From: Plectosphaerella cucumerina
Taxonomy: Eukaryota > Ascomycota > Sordariomycetes > Glomerellales > Plectosphaerellaceae
NCBI GenBank assembly: GCA_020746995.1
Contig: JAGPXD010000005.1
Span: forward strand, 3,162,001-3,226,000
Reading direction: 5' to 3'
DNA length: 64,000 nucleotides
Shown here: in pieces, positions 52,557 through 63,059 of the stretch
Layout of the letters: every line of letters starts with the position of its first letter
Numbering within the stretch: position 1 is the first letter of the stretch
Notes under the pieces: model-generated
Databases searched by the model: none
What the model was told of the DNA's origin: nothing
What the model saw: the letters and a program-made list of their open reading frames with translations, nothing else
Position numbers and translations under genes: made by a program

Positions 52557-54344
52557 CTACTTCCCAAACAATTTCTTCAGTTCAGACTGCAGGTTCCTCC
52601 TCTTTCCAGGAGAATAGGTAAGTCCCTGCTGCGTCGCCGAGTGCAGCGACTCCGCTCCGTCCAGCGGCGTCTGAGGCCCGACCTGCAATCCCCCTGCAGA
52701 CGGTCTCCTTCGCTGACGCCCTGCCCTGACCTGATCTTGAATCTGTGACGGCTGCAGCGTCTCCTGCCGCATCCGCCCCGAGCTCGTCCGCGTGGGGGTT
52801 TCTGGCTCCCTGGCGGTACTGGCCGAGCTGCTGGTCGCCATGCTGTCCCGTCGCATGGCCTCAATCATAGCCATGGGCTCGCGAAAACCAGCCATCGGCT
52901 TCGGCGATGGCGACCTGATGGGGCGGTACTTGTCCAGATACTCAGATGACAGCGTCGGAGGCGTGCGCATCAAAGGCCTCACAGCGTCATGCTGGTGCGT
53001 TCGACTGAGTGTTGGACTGGGATCCACCACTGCAGACAACGGGCTTTGAGGTCGATGCTGGGGACGAAGCCCTTCATGTCGTCGTCTTCGCACGCGCGTA
53101 GCTCCAGCTTGAATTGGCGAACCGCTCTCGTCTCCCTCGTCGACTGAAAACTCCGGCGGCGTCAGGTACGCCGACGCTTCCGTCTCGGACCTCTCATGCC
53201 CCTGCTTGAACCCGATTCGAGACGACGGCCGCTTCAACGGTTCATGACTTACCCAGGATATTGGCTGCTGTCGAGTCGTGCGTATTTCCAACGGAGGGTA
53301 TACCGGATCCGCCAAGTCATCAAACGGCGACGACGCAAAGCTCTTGGAAGACGTGCGTGGTGACAGTGGCGGCGGCGTAGATACGGGCGTGTGCGTCCTA
53401 GTCGGGCACAATGTTGTTGCCGAGACACCAGATGACGCCCGGGATCTATCAGAATCCTGCTCGGGATGCTTCGGAAGGGCAGAGGTCGACCTCCGAGTCG
53501 GACTGTGACTCTCTTCCGGGTGATATGTCTTGCGATACTCGGGAAGATACTGCATCCATCGAGGGATCGGTTTCGTCGGACTTGGCTTGAACGCTGGCTC
53601 CCCGAGAGGATTCGACATGGACACGTAAATGGTCGAGTCCAACGGCATCGCGCACTCGTGCCCATCCGAGGGTCTGGGCTCGTCTTCGGCCGGCTGCTGC
53701 TGACGACTAGAAGTCTGTCCAGGCTAGATCTCTCGTCAGCTTCTCTCCCACCATGGCGAACGGCCAAGACTCACCTCCGGCGACATCTTCACCCGCAGCC
53801 GTTCCATCTTCTGCTTCTCCTATCTCATCCGCCCCAGCCCACCGTCAACATGCTCCATCCTGTTCAGCGCCTTCTGCTGTATCGCCCTCTCGTCCAGCTC
53901 ATCAATCTCCGCCTCCACAAAACAGTTCGCACAAAGCGGCACCGTCTCAACCTCTCTCCCCCTCCCCTTTCCCATCTCCTGATCCTCAACCTGCTCGACA
54001 CTCTCCGTGCCTTCGAACAGCTCCTCCACCCCGACGCCTTGGCAGATCAGCCGGCTCCCATAGAGCAGGCAGCCGTAACAGCTCCGGTGCCAGAAACACC
54101 ATCCAAGACTGACGCAGTCGTCGCCGCGGAGCACCACCTCCCCGCACACCCAGCAGATGGCGAGGTCGATCAGGCCGGCGAAGCATGACTTGCAGGCCAG
54201 CCGGGCCGAGCGGCCCACGACGTGTGGTGAATCGGGAGATAGGTGCCAGCAAAAGGTGCAGGTGAAGAGCGGGCGGGAGGGTCGTTGGGCCAGAAGGGCG
54301 GCGGCCTGCGAGTCTAGCTGAGGTGGTCTCGATGATGGCGGCAT
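52557..54344 (-). CDS. LIM-domain protein with an in-frame UAG at codon 175
   Basis: Two exons (54344-53775 and 53723-52557) form one frame of 578 codons interrupted only by TAG at 53820-53822. Upstream is a LIM-type zinc module (FTCTFCWHLS...CKSC, then CWVCGE...WHRSCYGC...CANC). Downstream the frame continues as a charged helix (EKQKMERLRVKMSPE), crosses a 51-nt phase-0 intron with textbook signals (gtgagt donor, gctgac branch, ctag acceptor), and continues for 388 codons of Ser/Pro/Arg-rich sequence. The stop is therefore inside the gene and not at its end, unless two genes happen to abut in frame. Read literally the product is a 174-residue LIM protein. UAG in this position would be TGG (Trp) after A-to-I editing, or a recent nonsense mutation. 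The function is unknown; LIM proteins usually scaffold cytoskeletal or signalling complexes. Confidence 0.75.
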
Positions 54345-55053
54345 CTTGTTTAAAATATAGAGCTGCTTGTTCGTAGTGACTGTGGGACAACCCTAAAAGG
54401 TGTCCGATGGATGTTGATCATGATGGAGACGGTCGACTCGGTCTGCGTTGCAGAAGTGGCTGCGAGTAAGCCTAGCTGGGCGGAAGTTGCTCAAGTCGTT
54501 CTTGCTCTCATCGTACAACAAATGGGGAAGGCGCCCTCGTCGTTGCTCCCACCAAGTACATCCTACCCTCACTGCTGTGTACCAGCACATCACGCAAGAT
54601 GACGATCAGTAAAAATCAACTTTTGAGACTCATACATACATGCCAAGCCCATGCCAGAGCCAGAACGCCCATTCCAGAATCGAAACCAGAGCCCAGCCTC
54701 GAAAAACCTAACCCGAGGTCCGCGGCGGTGTTGTTACAAAGTTCAGTGTAAAGAATAATCTGCCATGTCCTTGCCGTAGTAGTAGTTCCCCCCAAACGCC
54801 AGAAAAAGACAAAGTGTGTATGCGGTGAAAAACAATGGAGGAGCGGCCTGCGGTTCGACCGCGTGCAGCCGCCCCCCCAGAACGCCAATGTGGTAGAAGC
54901 AACCCGTATTGTCGCCGTGAGCAAAGATACTCGCTGTTTGACTCCAAGTTCTTCGTGAAAGTTTCGTCGTCCTCGTTGCAGCAATCCAACAGGGTTTATC
55001 CAGTCGGGCTGCTAAAGACAGAGTAGCTGCAAATCACCAGGCCAAATACCAAA
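54345..55053. other. Intergenic region, no gene seen
   Basis: No supported gene between the LIM gene start and the 3' end of the next minus-strand gene. Confidence 0.55.
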
Positions 55054-57549
55054 TCAGCGACGCTTTGGCTGCGCGAGCGCGTTCAGGCGGCTCATGGAGA
55101 TGCCAAGACGCTTCTTCACCGAAGAAGGGGTGGCACTGCCGGCGCGCACCTTGGACGGGGTCGCAATCGTGCGAGGCAGCTTCATGTTGGCCGACGGCAC
55201 GCTGGCCGAGCCGCTCTCAGCCTTGCGCCTTTTTCCGCCGCGGTCGGCACCCTCCTGGTCGGCATCGCCCTCGTCGTCCGTCGCGCGGGCCCGCTTCTTG
55301 TTGGACAGGCCATGAGCGAAAGTCGGCATGGGCTTGGCCGGGCTCTTGAAGAGCTTGCTGTTGTGGGAGGCAGCGGCGTGGGCGCGGTTGCGCTTCTCGT
55401 TGCCAATGCCGTGAGCGAGGTGGGAGAAGATAGGGGCCGCGGGGGCCTCGTTCTCCTTGTTGGGGTGGGACTCCAGGGTATCGGCGCGGGCACGCTTCTC
55501 GTTGGTGAGGCCGTGGGGGACGCCCTCCTCGAGGGTGGGCTTGAGGGGCGACTTGCTCGCGGACCTCCGCCTGTCCGTAACGTTGGGGAGGGGAGACTCC
55601 ATGCCCTCGCCGGGGAAGCTGCCGGGCAGATCCTGGAGCGGGAGAGAAGGCCTGACGGTGCGGATGCTCGACTGACCGGGCGACGAGCCAAACTTCATCG
55701 TCTGCTCGCTGCGGAAGGTGAAGGCGCCAGGGGCGGCAACCGGCTCCGTCACAACAGGGGGCTCGGGAAGAGGCCGCTGAGAAGTGCCCGGGGTAGGGCT
55801 GGCGACGTCGGCAGCATCCTCCTTAGGGATCCTGCCCAGGACGGCATCCAGGTTGGGGTACGTGACCTCGCCAAAGTTGTCCCTCGCAGGGCCCTTGGTG
55901 TCGGGGGTGAAGTCGACGCGCTTGAAGAGCTTGCGGCGGGGCGTGGTGAAGGGCACAGCGGCGGCGACCTTGGGGGCAGCCTTGGGCGCAGGCGTCTGGG
56001 AGACGGTAGAGGGACCGGGGATAGCGGTCTGGACGTTGCCTGAGGCGGTGCGGGCGCCCTTGAGGATCGACTTGACCTTCTCGAATCGGCCGGGGCTGAT
56101 GACTCTATTCCTCAGCTCGGTCGTCTTGCGGGTCAGACTGCCGAAAGGCTTGGAGGGCGTCGGCTTGGCCGCGGCAGCAGAAGAAAGATCAGGCTTGCTG
56201 ACGGACTTGGTGAGGGTGCCGACAGGCTTGGCCGTGGAGGATAGGTCAGGCTTGCTGACAGACTTGGTAAGAGTACCGAGAGGCTTCGAAGGCGTCGGCT
56301 TGGCGGTGGCCGCGACAAGATCGGGCTTGCTGGGAGACCTGGTGAGGCCCAGAGTCGGCAGCTTCGGGTACTGGCCAGGCGTGGTGCCCGGGGCGGGCCG
56401 GATGATGTTCGACTTGGTCGGGCTCAGGAACGAAGCCAGCGAGGTGTTGGGACGGACGACGCCGGGGGCATCGTTGCCGCTTGACTTGGGGCGGGGGATG
56501 GAGGAGGCGCCGTCGCGCGAGACCGGGCGGTGGGTGGAAGCATCATCCTCGAACTGCTTGCGGACGCGTTTGACAGGGGAGGGCGACTCGGGGGCGTAAC
56601 CCGAGGCCATCTTGGATGGCGACAGAGAGGCCTCTCCGCGCGCCTTGATGACGCTGCTGCTGGCAGCGGCAGGACGATCGGTCAGGCTGTTCTTGGAGGC
56701 AGTGCGCTTGAGGGCAGACTTGAGCTGCAGGCTGGGGGTGTCGTGCAGATCGGCCTTGGAGTGTGTCCGCTTCAGGGTGGTCTTTGGTGTAGTCTGGACG
56801 GCAGCAGCCTCGTCGAGATCGGCCTTTGACGAAGAGCGCTTGAGTGCGCCAGCCTTGGCGGGAGTGAATCGGCCAGGCTGGGCGCGGAAGGACGAGGGGT
56901 GGTTCTCGATGGAGTCCATCTTCTTGAATTCGGCCATGTGGGCGGCGCTGAAGCGGCCGGAGCGTCCGCGGGCCTTTGCAAACTTACGGCCCGTGGCCTC
57001 CTCGGCCTGCTTGTCGAGCGCGCGCTGGGCCATGAGGTCGGCCTTGATGCGCGCCGCGTCGTCGCGCAGCTCGTCCATGATGCGCTGGGCGGGGGCGCTG
57101 AGGCCCATGTCGGTCTGGCGAGACACGTTGAAGGTGAAGGGAGTGGAGGGCATTCCCGAGGGCTTGGAGGGCGTGGCCTGGGGGTCGGTCGCGGTCTTAC
57201 CGCGGGAGACGTCAGCCGACTTGATGCTGCGGAAGCCTAGCCAGGTGCCAGAGTCGCCGTCGGCGCTGGGGTGAGCCTTGGTCGGGTGCATTTCCGACTT
57301 TGGGGGTTTGATCGCTGACGAGGCCGGTGTCGTGGGAGAGGGTGCGGGTGAGGAGTGCTCTTCCTGCTCGGCCAGCGAGGAGAGGCTCGATTGAGCCTTG
57401 GGCTGTGACTTCGTCAGTGGGCTGCCGTCGGCGTGCGAGGAGGGCATGGCGAGGCTGTCGGTGAGGAGAGCAGGTTGATTGCGCGTCGCACGTACCTTGG
57501 GGGTAGAGGCACTGGCCAATCGAGCCGAGCGACGGCGAGGCGGCGACAT
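55054..57549 (-). CDS. Disordered nuclear protein with SKxDL and HGLxNEKR repeats and a KEN box
   Basis: An open frame of 831 residues, starting at MSPPRRRSARLASAS and rich in Lys, Ser, Pro and Thr. Six copies of a short motif [KR][ST]xSKx[DS]L occur (RSSSKADL, RTHSKADL, RTASKNSL, RSPSKPDL, KSVSKPDL twice). Near the C-terminus are three copies of HG[LI]xN[EK]KRxRA, with a KEN box (NKENEAP) between the first and second. A basic C-terminus ends RLGISMSRLNALAQPKRR. These features fit a cell-cycle-regulated, spindle- or chromatin-associated protein, but no named family is recognised. A 93-nt in-frame stretch at 57403-57495 has a gtacgt donor, a ctgac branch and a cacag acceptor and may be an intron, which would give 800 residues. 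Confidence 0.75.
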   Translation of the reverse strand: MSPPRRRSARLASASTPKVRATRNQPALLTDSLAMPSSHADGSPLTKSQPKAQSSLSSLAEQEEHSSPAPSPTTPASSAIKPPKSEMHPTKAHPSADGDSGTWLGFRSIKSADVSRGKTATDPQATPSKPSGMPSTPFTFNVSRQTDMGLSAPAQRIMDELRDDAARIKADLMAQRALDKQAEEATGRKFAKARGRSGRFSAAHMAEFKKMDSIENHPSSFRAQPGRFTPAKAGALKRSSSKADLDEAAAVQTTPKTTLKRTHSKADLHDTPSLQLKSALKRTASKNSLTDRPAAASSSVIKARGEASLSPSKMASGYAPESPSPVKRVRKQFEDDASTHRPVSRDGASSIPRPKSSGNDAPGVVRPNTSLASFLSPTKSNIIRPAPGTTPGQYPKLPTLGLTRSPSKPDLVAATAKPTPSKPLGTLTKSVSKPDLSSTAKPVGTLTKSVSKPDLSSAAAAKPTPSKPFGSLTRKTTELRNRVISPGRFEKVKSILKGARTASGNVQTAIPGPSTVSQTPAPKAAPKVAAAVPFTTPRRKLFKRVDFTPDTKGPARDNFGEVTYPNLDAVLGRIPKEDAADVASPTPGTSQRPLPEPPVVTEPVAAPGAFTFRSEQTMKFGSSPGQSSIRTVRPSLPLQDLPGSFPGEGMESPLPNVTDRRRSASKSPLKPTLEEGVPHGLTNEKRARADTLESHPNKENEAPAAPIFSHLAHGIGNEKRNRAHAAASHNSKLFKSPAKPMPTFAHGLSNKKRARATDDEGDADQEGADRGGKRRKAESGSASVPSANMKLPRTIATPSKVRAGSATPSSVKKRLGISMSRLNALAQPKRR

Positions 57550-60500
57550 GTCTGCGGCTGCCTGGGATGTGTGGGAGAGGGGATGGATGAGCGAGCGATG
57601 AGAAAGACGACGACCGCGCAGGATGGTGGGAGTGCGCAAGGAACGTCGATGATGTCAGGTGGTCGTGGCCCTCTTCTTACGCGTGGTTTGTTAATTCTGG
57701 GATCATGTGTTTTTGGAGGGGCTTTCGATTGTTTACATTCGGGTGGCCCAAGCTCCTGACTAGCCCGGTACGGCCAATGAGCTCAGCAGCGATGCGGCAC
57801 TACCATTCGCAGCCGTGCTCCCCCACCAAAACACGATGCTGTCCTAGCTGTGTCGATTTCACCGCCAAAAGTTGCCGTCACACAGACACCGCCTCCGACA
57901 GCGTGTCCAGAGTCTCCATTCGCCAATTCGACATGCACAAGGCGCTCGGTCGCCCATCCACACCGCCGGACCAGGACAAGTTTGAAGTTTGAAGAACTGG
58001 TCGCACAAACGGGCCCGTCGCACCGCAACCACCTCTGAAACCGAACGGAAGTAGAAGTATATTTTGATGCTTTGCGTTGTCCGTTTGTTCGTCTTGACGA
58101 CATGTCTTGAAGTCGAACGTTAGCCAGTCGGTGAGCACCCTGATCGTGGCCATTGCGCTGACATGATGGTGGTGCCTAGTCTGGCCAAGGGACTGGATCC
58201 GACTGGAGAGAGAGAACATGGTATCCCCGGCTTTTGCAACGGTTGGACAGACGGCGGACGGGCTCCTGGACCCCGAGCACCAACTCCCGCATCGCTACCA
58301 AGGGTCAAGTGACACCTCTCCAACAAGCCACACAAGCACACAGTCGGTATGGCGCAGTTGTCATCGTCGTCGGCCCACGTCCACTGGCAGAAACGCATGC
58401 ACAACCAGACGAACCGGGATGCGGAGCTTCAAGGCCGTCCAAGCCATCAAACCGAGGCGGCAATCTACTCGAAATAGCCAAGCATCACCAGCGTCCTCCC
58501 TGGCTCCGCTTCAACGAACATGCAGACCCTTCAACGGCGGAGGCCAGATCAGATCAGATCCAGCCAGCGTCGTCTCCCTCGCAATGCGCCGTGGACACAC
58601 TGACAGAGAGAGCCCGGGCTCCGAGTGTCGGCGGGGGTCACGCTGCACACTGAACGCTAGAAGCCTTCCAGAAGCCTGCAGCTGTCCACAGGCTAAACAC
58701 ACCCCTGCTCCGATCAAAGCACCCCAAGGTCACCTGAGGCCCGCCACAAATGACAGCCAAGAAACGCGCGAGGGAGCTTGCGAGGGGAGAGCTGGGATAG
58801 GATGGGACGGCCCAGGAGGCCAGCCGACGGGTACTGCCACCTTTTACATCTCTCCTTGCTGGTGGCCGAAGCATGAACAGAGCCAAGACGACATTGGCTC
58901 TGGAAAAGAAAGCTTCACTTCGTCAGCCGCAGGGTGTTGTTGGGAAAATCACTGAGAGAGTCGTCATGCGACGGTATTTGTTTCCCGGAGAGCGGCCAGT
59001 TTGCCTAGCCTCCGAGGAGATGCAACTTCTCAAACCCGAGCACTACGTGTTTTAGTGCACAAGGCCAGCGACCCGAGTGCAGCAAGGTGGTACAGTACGA
59101 GCCGGCACGACGAGACGCAGTGCAACGCTTCCGCAACTTCCGACCAACGGATCCATTGCCATCTGGCTGCCACCTGAAGGTTATCCCTGTTGAGGTCCTG
59201 GGGCGGGGGGGCAGTGACGCAAGCCAAAACAAGCCGAGTGGGCTTGTAATCAGATCCAAACAGACACCATGCCATCGTCGTCGCTCTCGGACGACGCCGC
59301 CAGAGGTAATCAGGATTGCATTGAAGGGACGACGGCTCAGCTGGTGATAAAGGTTGGGGGGCACGCGACCATTGGAGTGAAAAATCAGCGCAATCGCACG
59401 TCGAACTCGAAATGGCCTTGGTGAGATGGGGGGAGAAGGAAGAAGGCGCTTGAGAGACGAACGGGGATGCTGGGACTTATCAGTTCGACGTGGGATATGG
59501 CAGCTTCGCTGGGGGTCAGTTTGGCTGCTCCCACGCAGTGATTGCGAGGCAGACCTGTTCAGGGCAGATAAGGGACCCCTGCCCGTGGTCTAACACGCAG
59601 CAGTCGTCGACGGCATGTTGGCCTGAGATTGCATTTCCCAGACGTGGGATGATATGAGGGAGAGGAGAAGAAGAGGCCCCCTCCCTCTGGCGATCTCCGG
59701 CTAGTGAGCGCATGGGAGATCAGCTCGCGGTGAATTCGAAGATGACCACAATCTGGACACGGAAAGCGTTTGGTTTGAGTGGCATTCGGCCAACCATCCC
59801 TCATCCGGGCGCGAAGCGTTGCGGTTGCGTGCGCCCCGTTGTCATGGCAGGCGTCCTTTCTGCCCGCCATGTGGTTTATTGGTAAAGCACAGTACATCCG
59901 AGAGGGGAGAAAGATCGCGGGTGAGCGGCTGTCTGGCGAGTCGGTTTTCACGATGCATCCTTGGCCATGGGCGGGGCTAATACTCGAGGCGGGCCCATCG
60001 TCGCGCGCCTTTCCTCGATGCATGTCCGCCGCCGGGAGTCGTCTGGCGCTGGGCTCGCTCAGCTCTGCTGCCCCCGGCCCCAACGGGAAGGAATGTGATG
60101 CGAGGCAGGTCTTGGCGACGAGTCGGAAGAGGGCACGAACCGTGATGGCCGTTGTGAAGGTAGAGTAGGGCCGGTCACACGTCTCCTTGCCCACGTCACC
60201 GGCACCTCCATCCCTTTTACGAATAAGGACTGGGACTGGGACTGGGGGAGATGAAGTGATGGGGAGGGAGAGTGGTGGTGGGTTGCGTGCGGTACACAGT
60301 GTGCGCTGTTTCAAGGCGACGTTGAAAAGATCATCAAGAAACGTGTGGCCTCGGCATGCTGGCCGCGGGGGGGTGACGGTGGCTTTTGAAGCTTTGTCCC
60401 GCCTTGCCTGATGAATTGAGTTTGGGGCGAGAGAGGAGACGACGTGGAGCACGGAGGAAACTTGAAAGTGTTGGTTTGTGCCGTGCCGAGTCGATTCGAG

Positions 60501-61603
60501 TCCTGCGAGGAGATGCACCAGGAAAAGCAGAAATGGAGACCTTCCAGGTTGGCTGCTTAGGTTGGATACGGGCGGCCACCACCTCGAGCCCTTCCTTCCC
60601 ACCCGTCACCACTTCCCACTCTCCCAGGAAAGCGCGGGCAGGGATGGTACGGAGATGGTGTGCGCTCGCATTGTTGGCCACACGCCCAGAGACCCATCCC
60701 GACGCCCCTCTCCAGCACCTCTACACCAACCAACACCGCACAACAGCTGCCCTCGCTCTCACCCCCACCCATTCGAACCACCCCTGTGGGGCTGTCCTCG
60801 GCCTGCAACACGCCCCCCCTCCCTCCTTCCCTCCTCCACCCACCTCGAAATGTCTGTCGTTCCCGCGCCGGGCCCTCCGCTGTAAAGGTGTGAGCGGCAG
60901 GCGGGCGAAAGCCCCAAGTGGCAGCGCCGACACTGGACTGGCGAAAAAATAGGGTAGGGCCAGGCAGCCCGTTCAAAAGGGAGCTGGAACCCCTCCTTTG
61001 CCCTTGCGCCCCCAAAATCCTATTACCATTACATAAAACCCCTCGGGCCTCTTCCCATTTCTTTACTCACTGCAACCTCTCATCGCCCGCGTCTCCTTAT
61101 CTCTGGGCTGCGCAGAACCCGTTCAGAGTACGAATAGACTCTTTGAATTCCTGGTTCCCTCTCGTTGCGCCCGCTCGCCCTTACCCCCCAGGCACAAGCC
61201 GTACTTTATCTTGCGGCTCCTAGATCTCTACCGCTCCATCGGATTCGCCCCAAGCCCTTCTTGCGGGCGCAGACACGCACTACCCGCCACTTTCGGCCAC
61301 TTCCTCCCTGCCGTCAATCTCTGTTGCGCCCGCAACCACGCACACAGAACCCGTTCCCCCGGATCGCCAAACCCTCACCAACCTTACATTCGAACCTTAC
61401 CGTCGGCTTCCATCACCCTTTACAGTAACCCCTGTGGAACGCGGCGACGTCACAGCCGCCCGTTTTGATCTCGTCGACAGTCTGGGGTGCTTTGCTGCCA
61501 AGCGGCAATCGCCCTTCGTTTTACCCCGGATTTCCAATCCGCCACCGCGACTCCCCCGTCCCTCGAACGCCCGCACGCCGCGCCGCTGCAGGTCAGGCAG
61601 GCC
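57550..61603. other. Four-kilobase gene-poor region upstream of KapC
   Basis: Both strands were read; no convincing gene was found. Long open frames at 58218-58955 (plus) and 59559-60602 (minus) have random composition and no motif. The last kilobase before 61604 is CT-rich with several small upstream ORFs and probably holds a long KapC leader and promoter. Confidence 0.55.
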
Positions 61604-63059
61604 ATGGCAGATACCATGTCCATCGACAAGAAGGATCTCGTCGATGGCGAGTCGCCCGTCTCGCCCGGCTCCTCCCTCGGCGCCGACAACGCTGCCGGCT
61701 CCAGCGTCCCCGGCAGCAACGGCAACGCCTCCAACCTCAACGCCGATGGCCAGCAACCCAAGCGTAAGGGAGGTCGCAAGCCTGTGAGTGACAACCTCCA
61801 ATTTCTGTTACGTGACTTTTTTTCACCACATGTCACTGCATCCCCATCGTGCCTATGGCTGTATGGCCTGTGGCCTCTATCCTTTCCTACCCCTCTGCCC
61901 TTGTTGTTACCTCTACCTATGAGCCTGCCCTCCTGTCGACCTCACACTGACCACCACCTCAGATCTATGCCACCTCTGAGGAGAGGAAGCAGCGCAACCG
62001 CCAGGCCCAAGCGGCCTTCCGCGAGCGCCGCACCGAGTACATCAAGCAGCTCGAGGAGGCCATCCGCGTCCATGAGTCGAACCTCCATAGCCTCCAGGCT
62101 GCTCATCGCACCGCCGCCGACGAGTGCTTGATGCTGCGCTACAAGAACTCCCTCCTGGAGCGCATCCTTCTTGAGAAGGGTAAGCCTTGCCGTCACCCCG
62201 TCCCTCCCAACCTCTTGCTGACCTTCCTAGGCATCGATGTCCAGGCTGAGCTTCAAGCCAAGACTGGTAGTCCCAACCTCGGACCTACCCATGTGCCGCA
62301 GAACCTCGTCCAGCCCCCTACCATCCAGCGGGCCATCATGAGCCGCAACCACGGCCGCAGGTCCAACTCGAGCATTGCCCCCAAGCTCGAGCCCGGCATG
62401 AACGCCCTCCCGCCGCCAATCCAGCAGCACAACAACTTCCCGTCGCCCAAGAACAGGCCGACTCCTCCCTCCCACGCCAACTCGCCCAGCGGCAACCCCG
62501 CCTTTGGCCACGCTGCTGTCTCCCCTGCTGCATCGGACGCCCCTCCTCGGTCCTCGATGCCCATGAAGACCCAGATGAGCCCTCTGGCGCCCATGAACCC
62601 TGCCACCAGGGCACACATGATGTCTGGTGGTCCTGCCCGCGTCGGCAACGGTGCCCAGTACTACCCGACTCCTGGCTTCCAGAACCACATCGAGCAGCTC
62701 GGTATGTGCTACCTCTATCATGCCATCTCCAACCAAAGCTAACTCATCCCCCCTCAGAACAAGAGTACGACGCTCCCGCCGACATGGTGGACGACTCCGA
62801 GATGGACACCCCCGGTCACGGTCCATATCCTCCGTCATTCGCCGACGGCCACCAGTCCATGGTTCCCTCGCCCAACTCGGCCGTCAACGGCCACCACGTC
62901 ACCCAGGGCGAGGCCGTTCAGTCGTCGCAGGCGCCACACGGTGCCTATCCGTCCATGACTCAACTTCTGGACCACGGCGGCGACTGGGACCCCTTCGGCC
63001 TCAGCGCGAGCATGGCCTTCCCCACTCAGTTCTCTTTCGACACCAGCAACATGCGGTAG
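61604..63059 (+). CDS. kapC: KapC-type bZIP (AP-1-like) transcription factor
   Basis: Four exons (61604-61783, 61963-62179, 62231-62701, 62758-63059) give 389 residues. The basic region is ERKQRNRQAQAAFRERRTEYIKQLE, followed by a leucine zipper with a heptad of hydrophobic residues; the NxxAQxxFR signature is that of the Yap/AP-1 class, and the overall order matches KapC. The rest is Pro/Ser/Gln-rich, with a conserved-looking LDHGGDWDPFGLSASMAF near the C-terminus. Introns all have good GT..AG ends; the first is unusually long (179 nt). KapC proteins are linked to oxidative-stress and secondary-metabolism control in filamentous fungi; here that is inferred by family. Confidence 0.93.

Noticed and set aside
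53785..53860. A short intron removing the LIM-gene UAG
   Set aside because: The only frame-preserving GT..AG choices are about 39 or 63 nt with no branch-point sequence and poor donors, so splicing is an unlikely explanation.
58218..58955. 245-codon plus frame in the gap before KapC
   Set aside because: Random Ser/Thr/Arg/Gly mix, no motif, no splice partner.
59559..60602. 347-codon minus frame in the gap before KapC
   Set aside because: Long but without any domain or codon bias comparable with neighbouring genes; reconsider only if transcribed.
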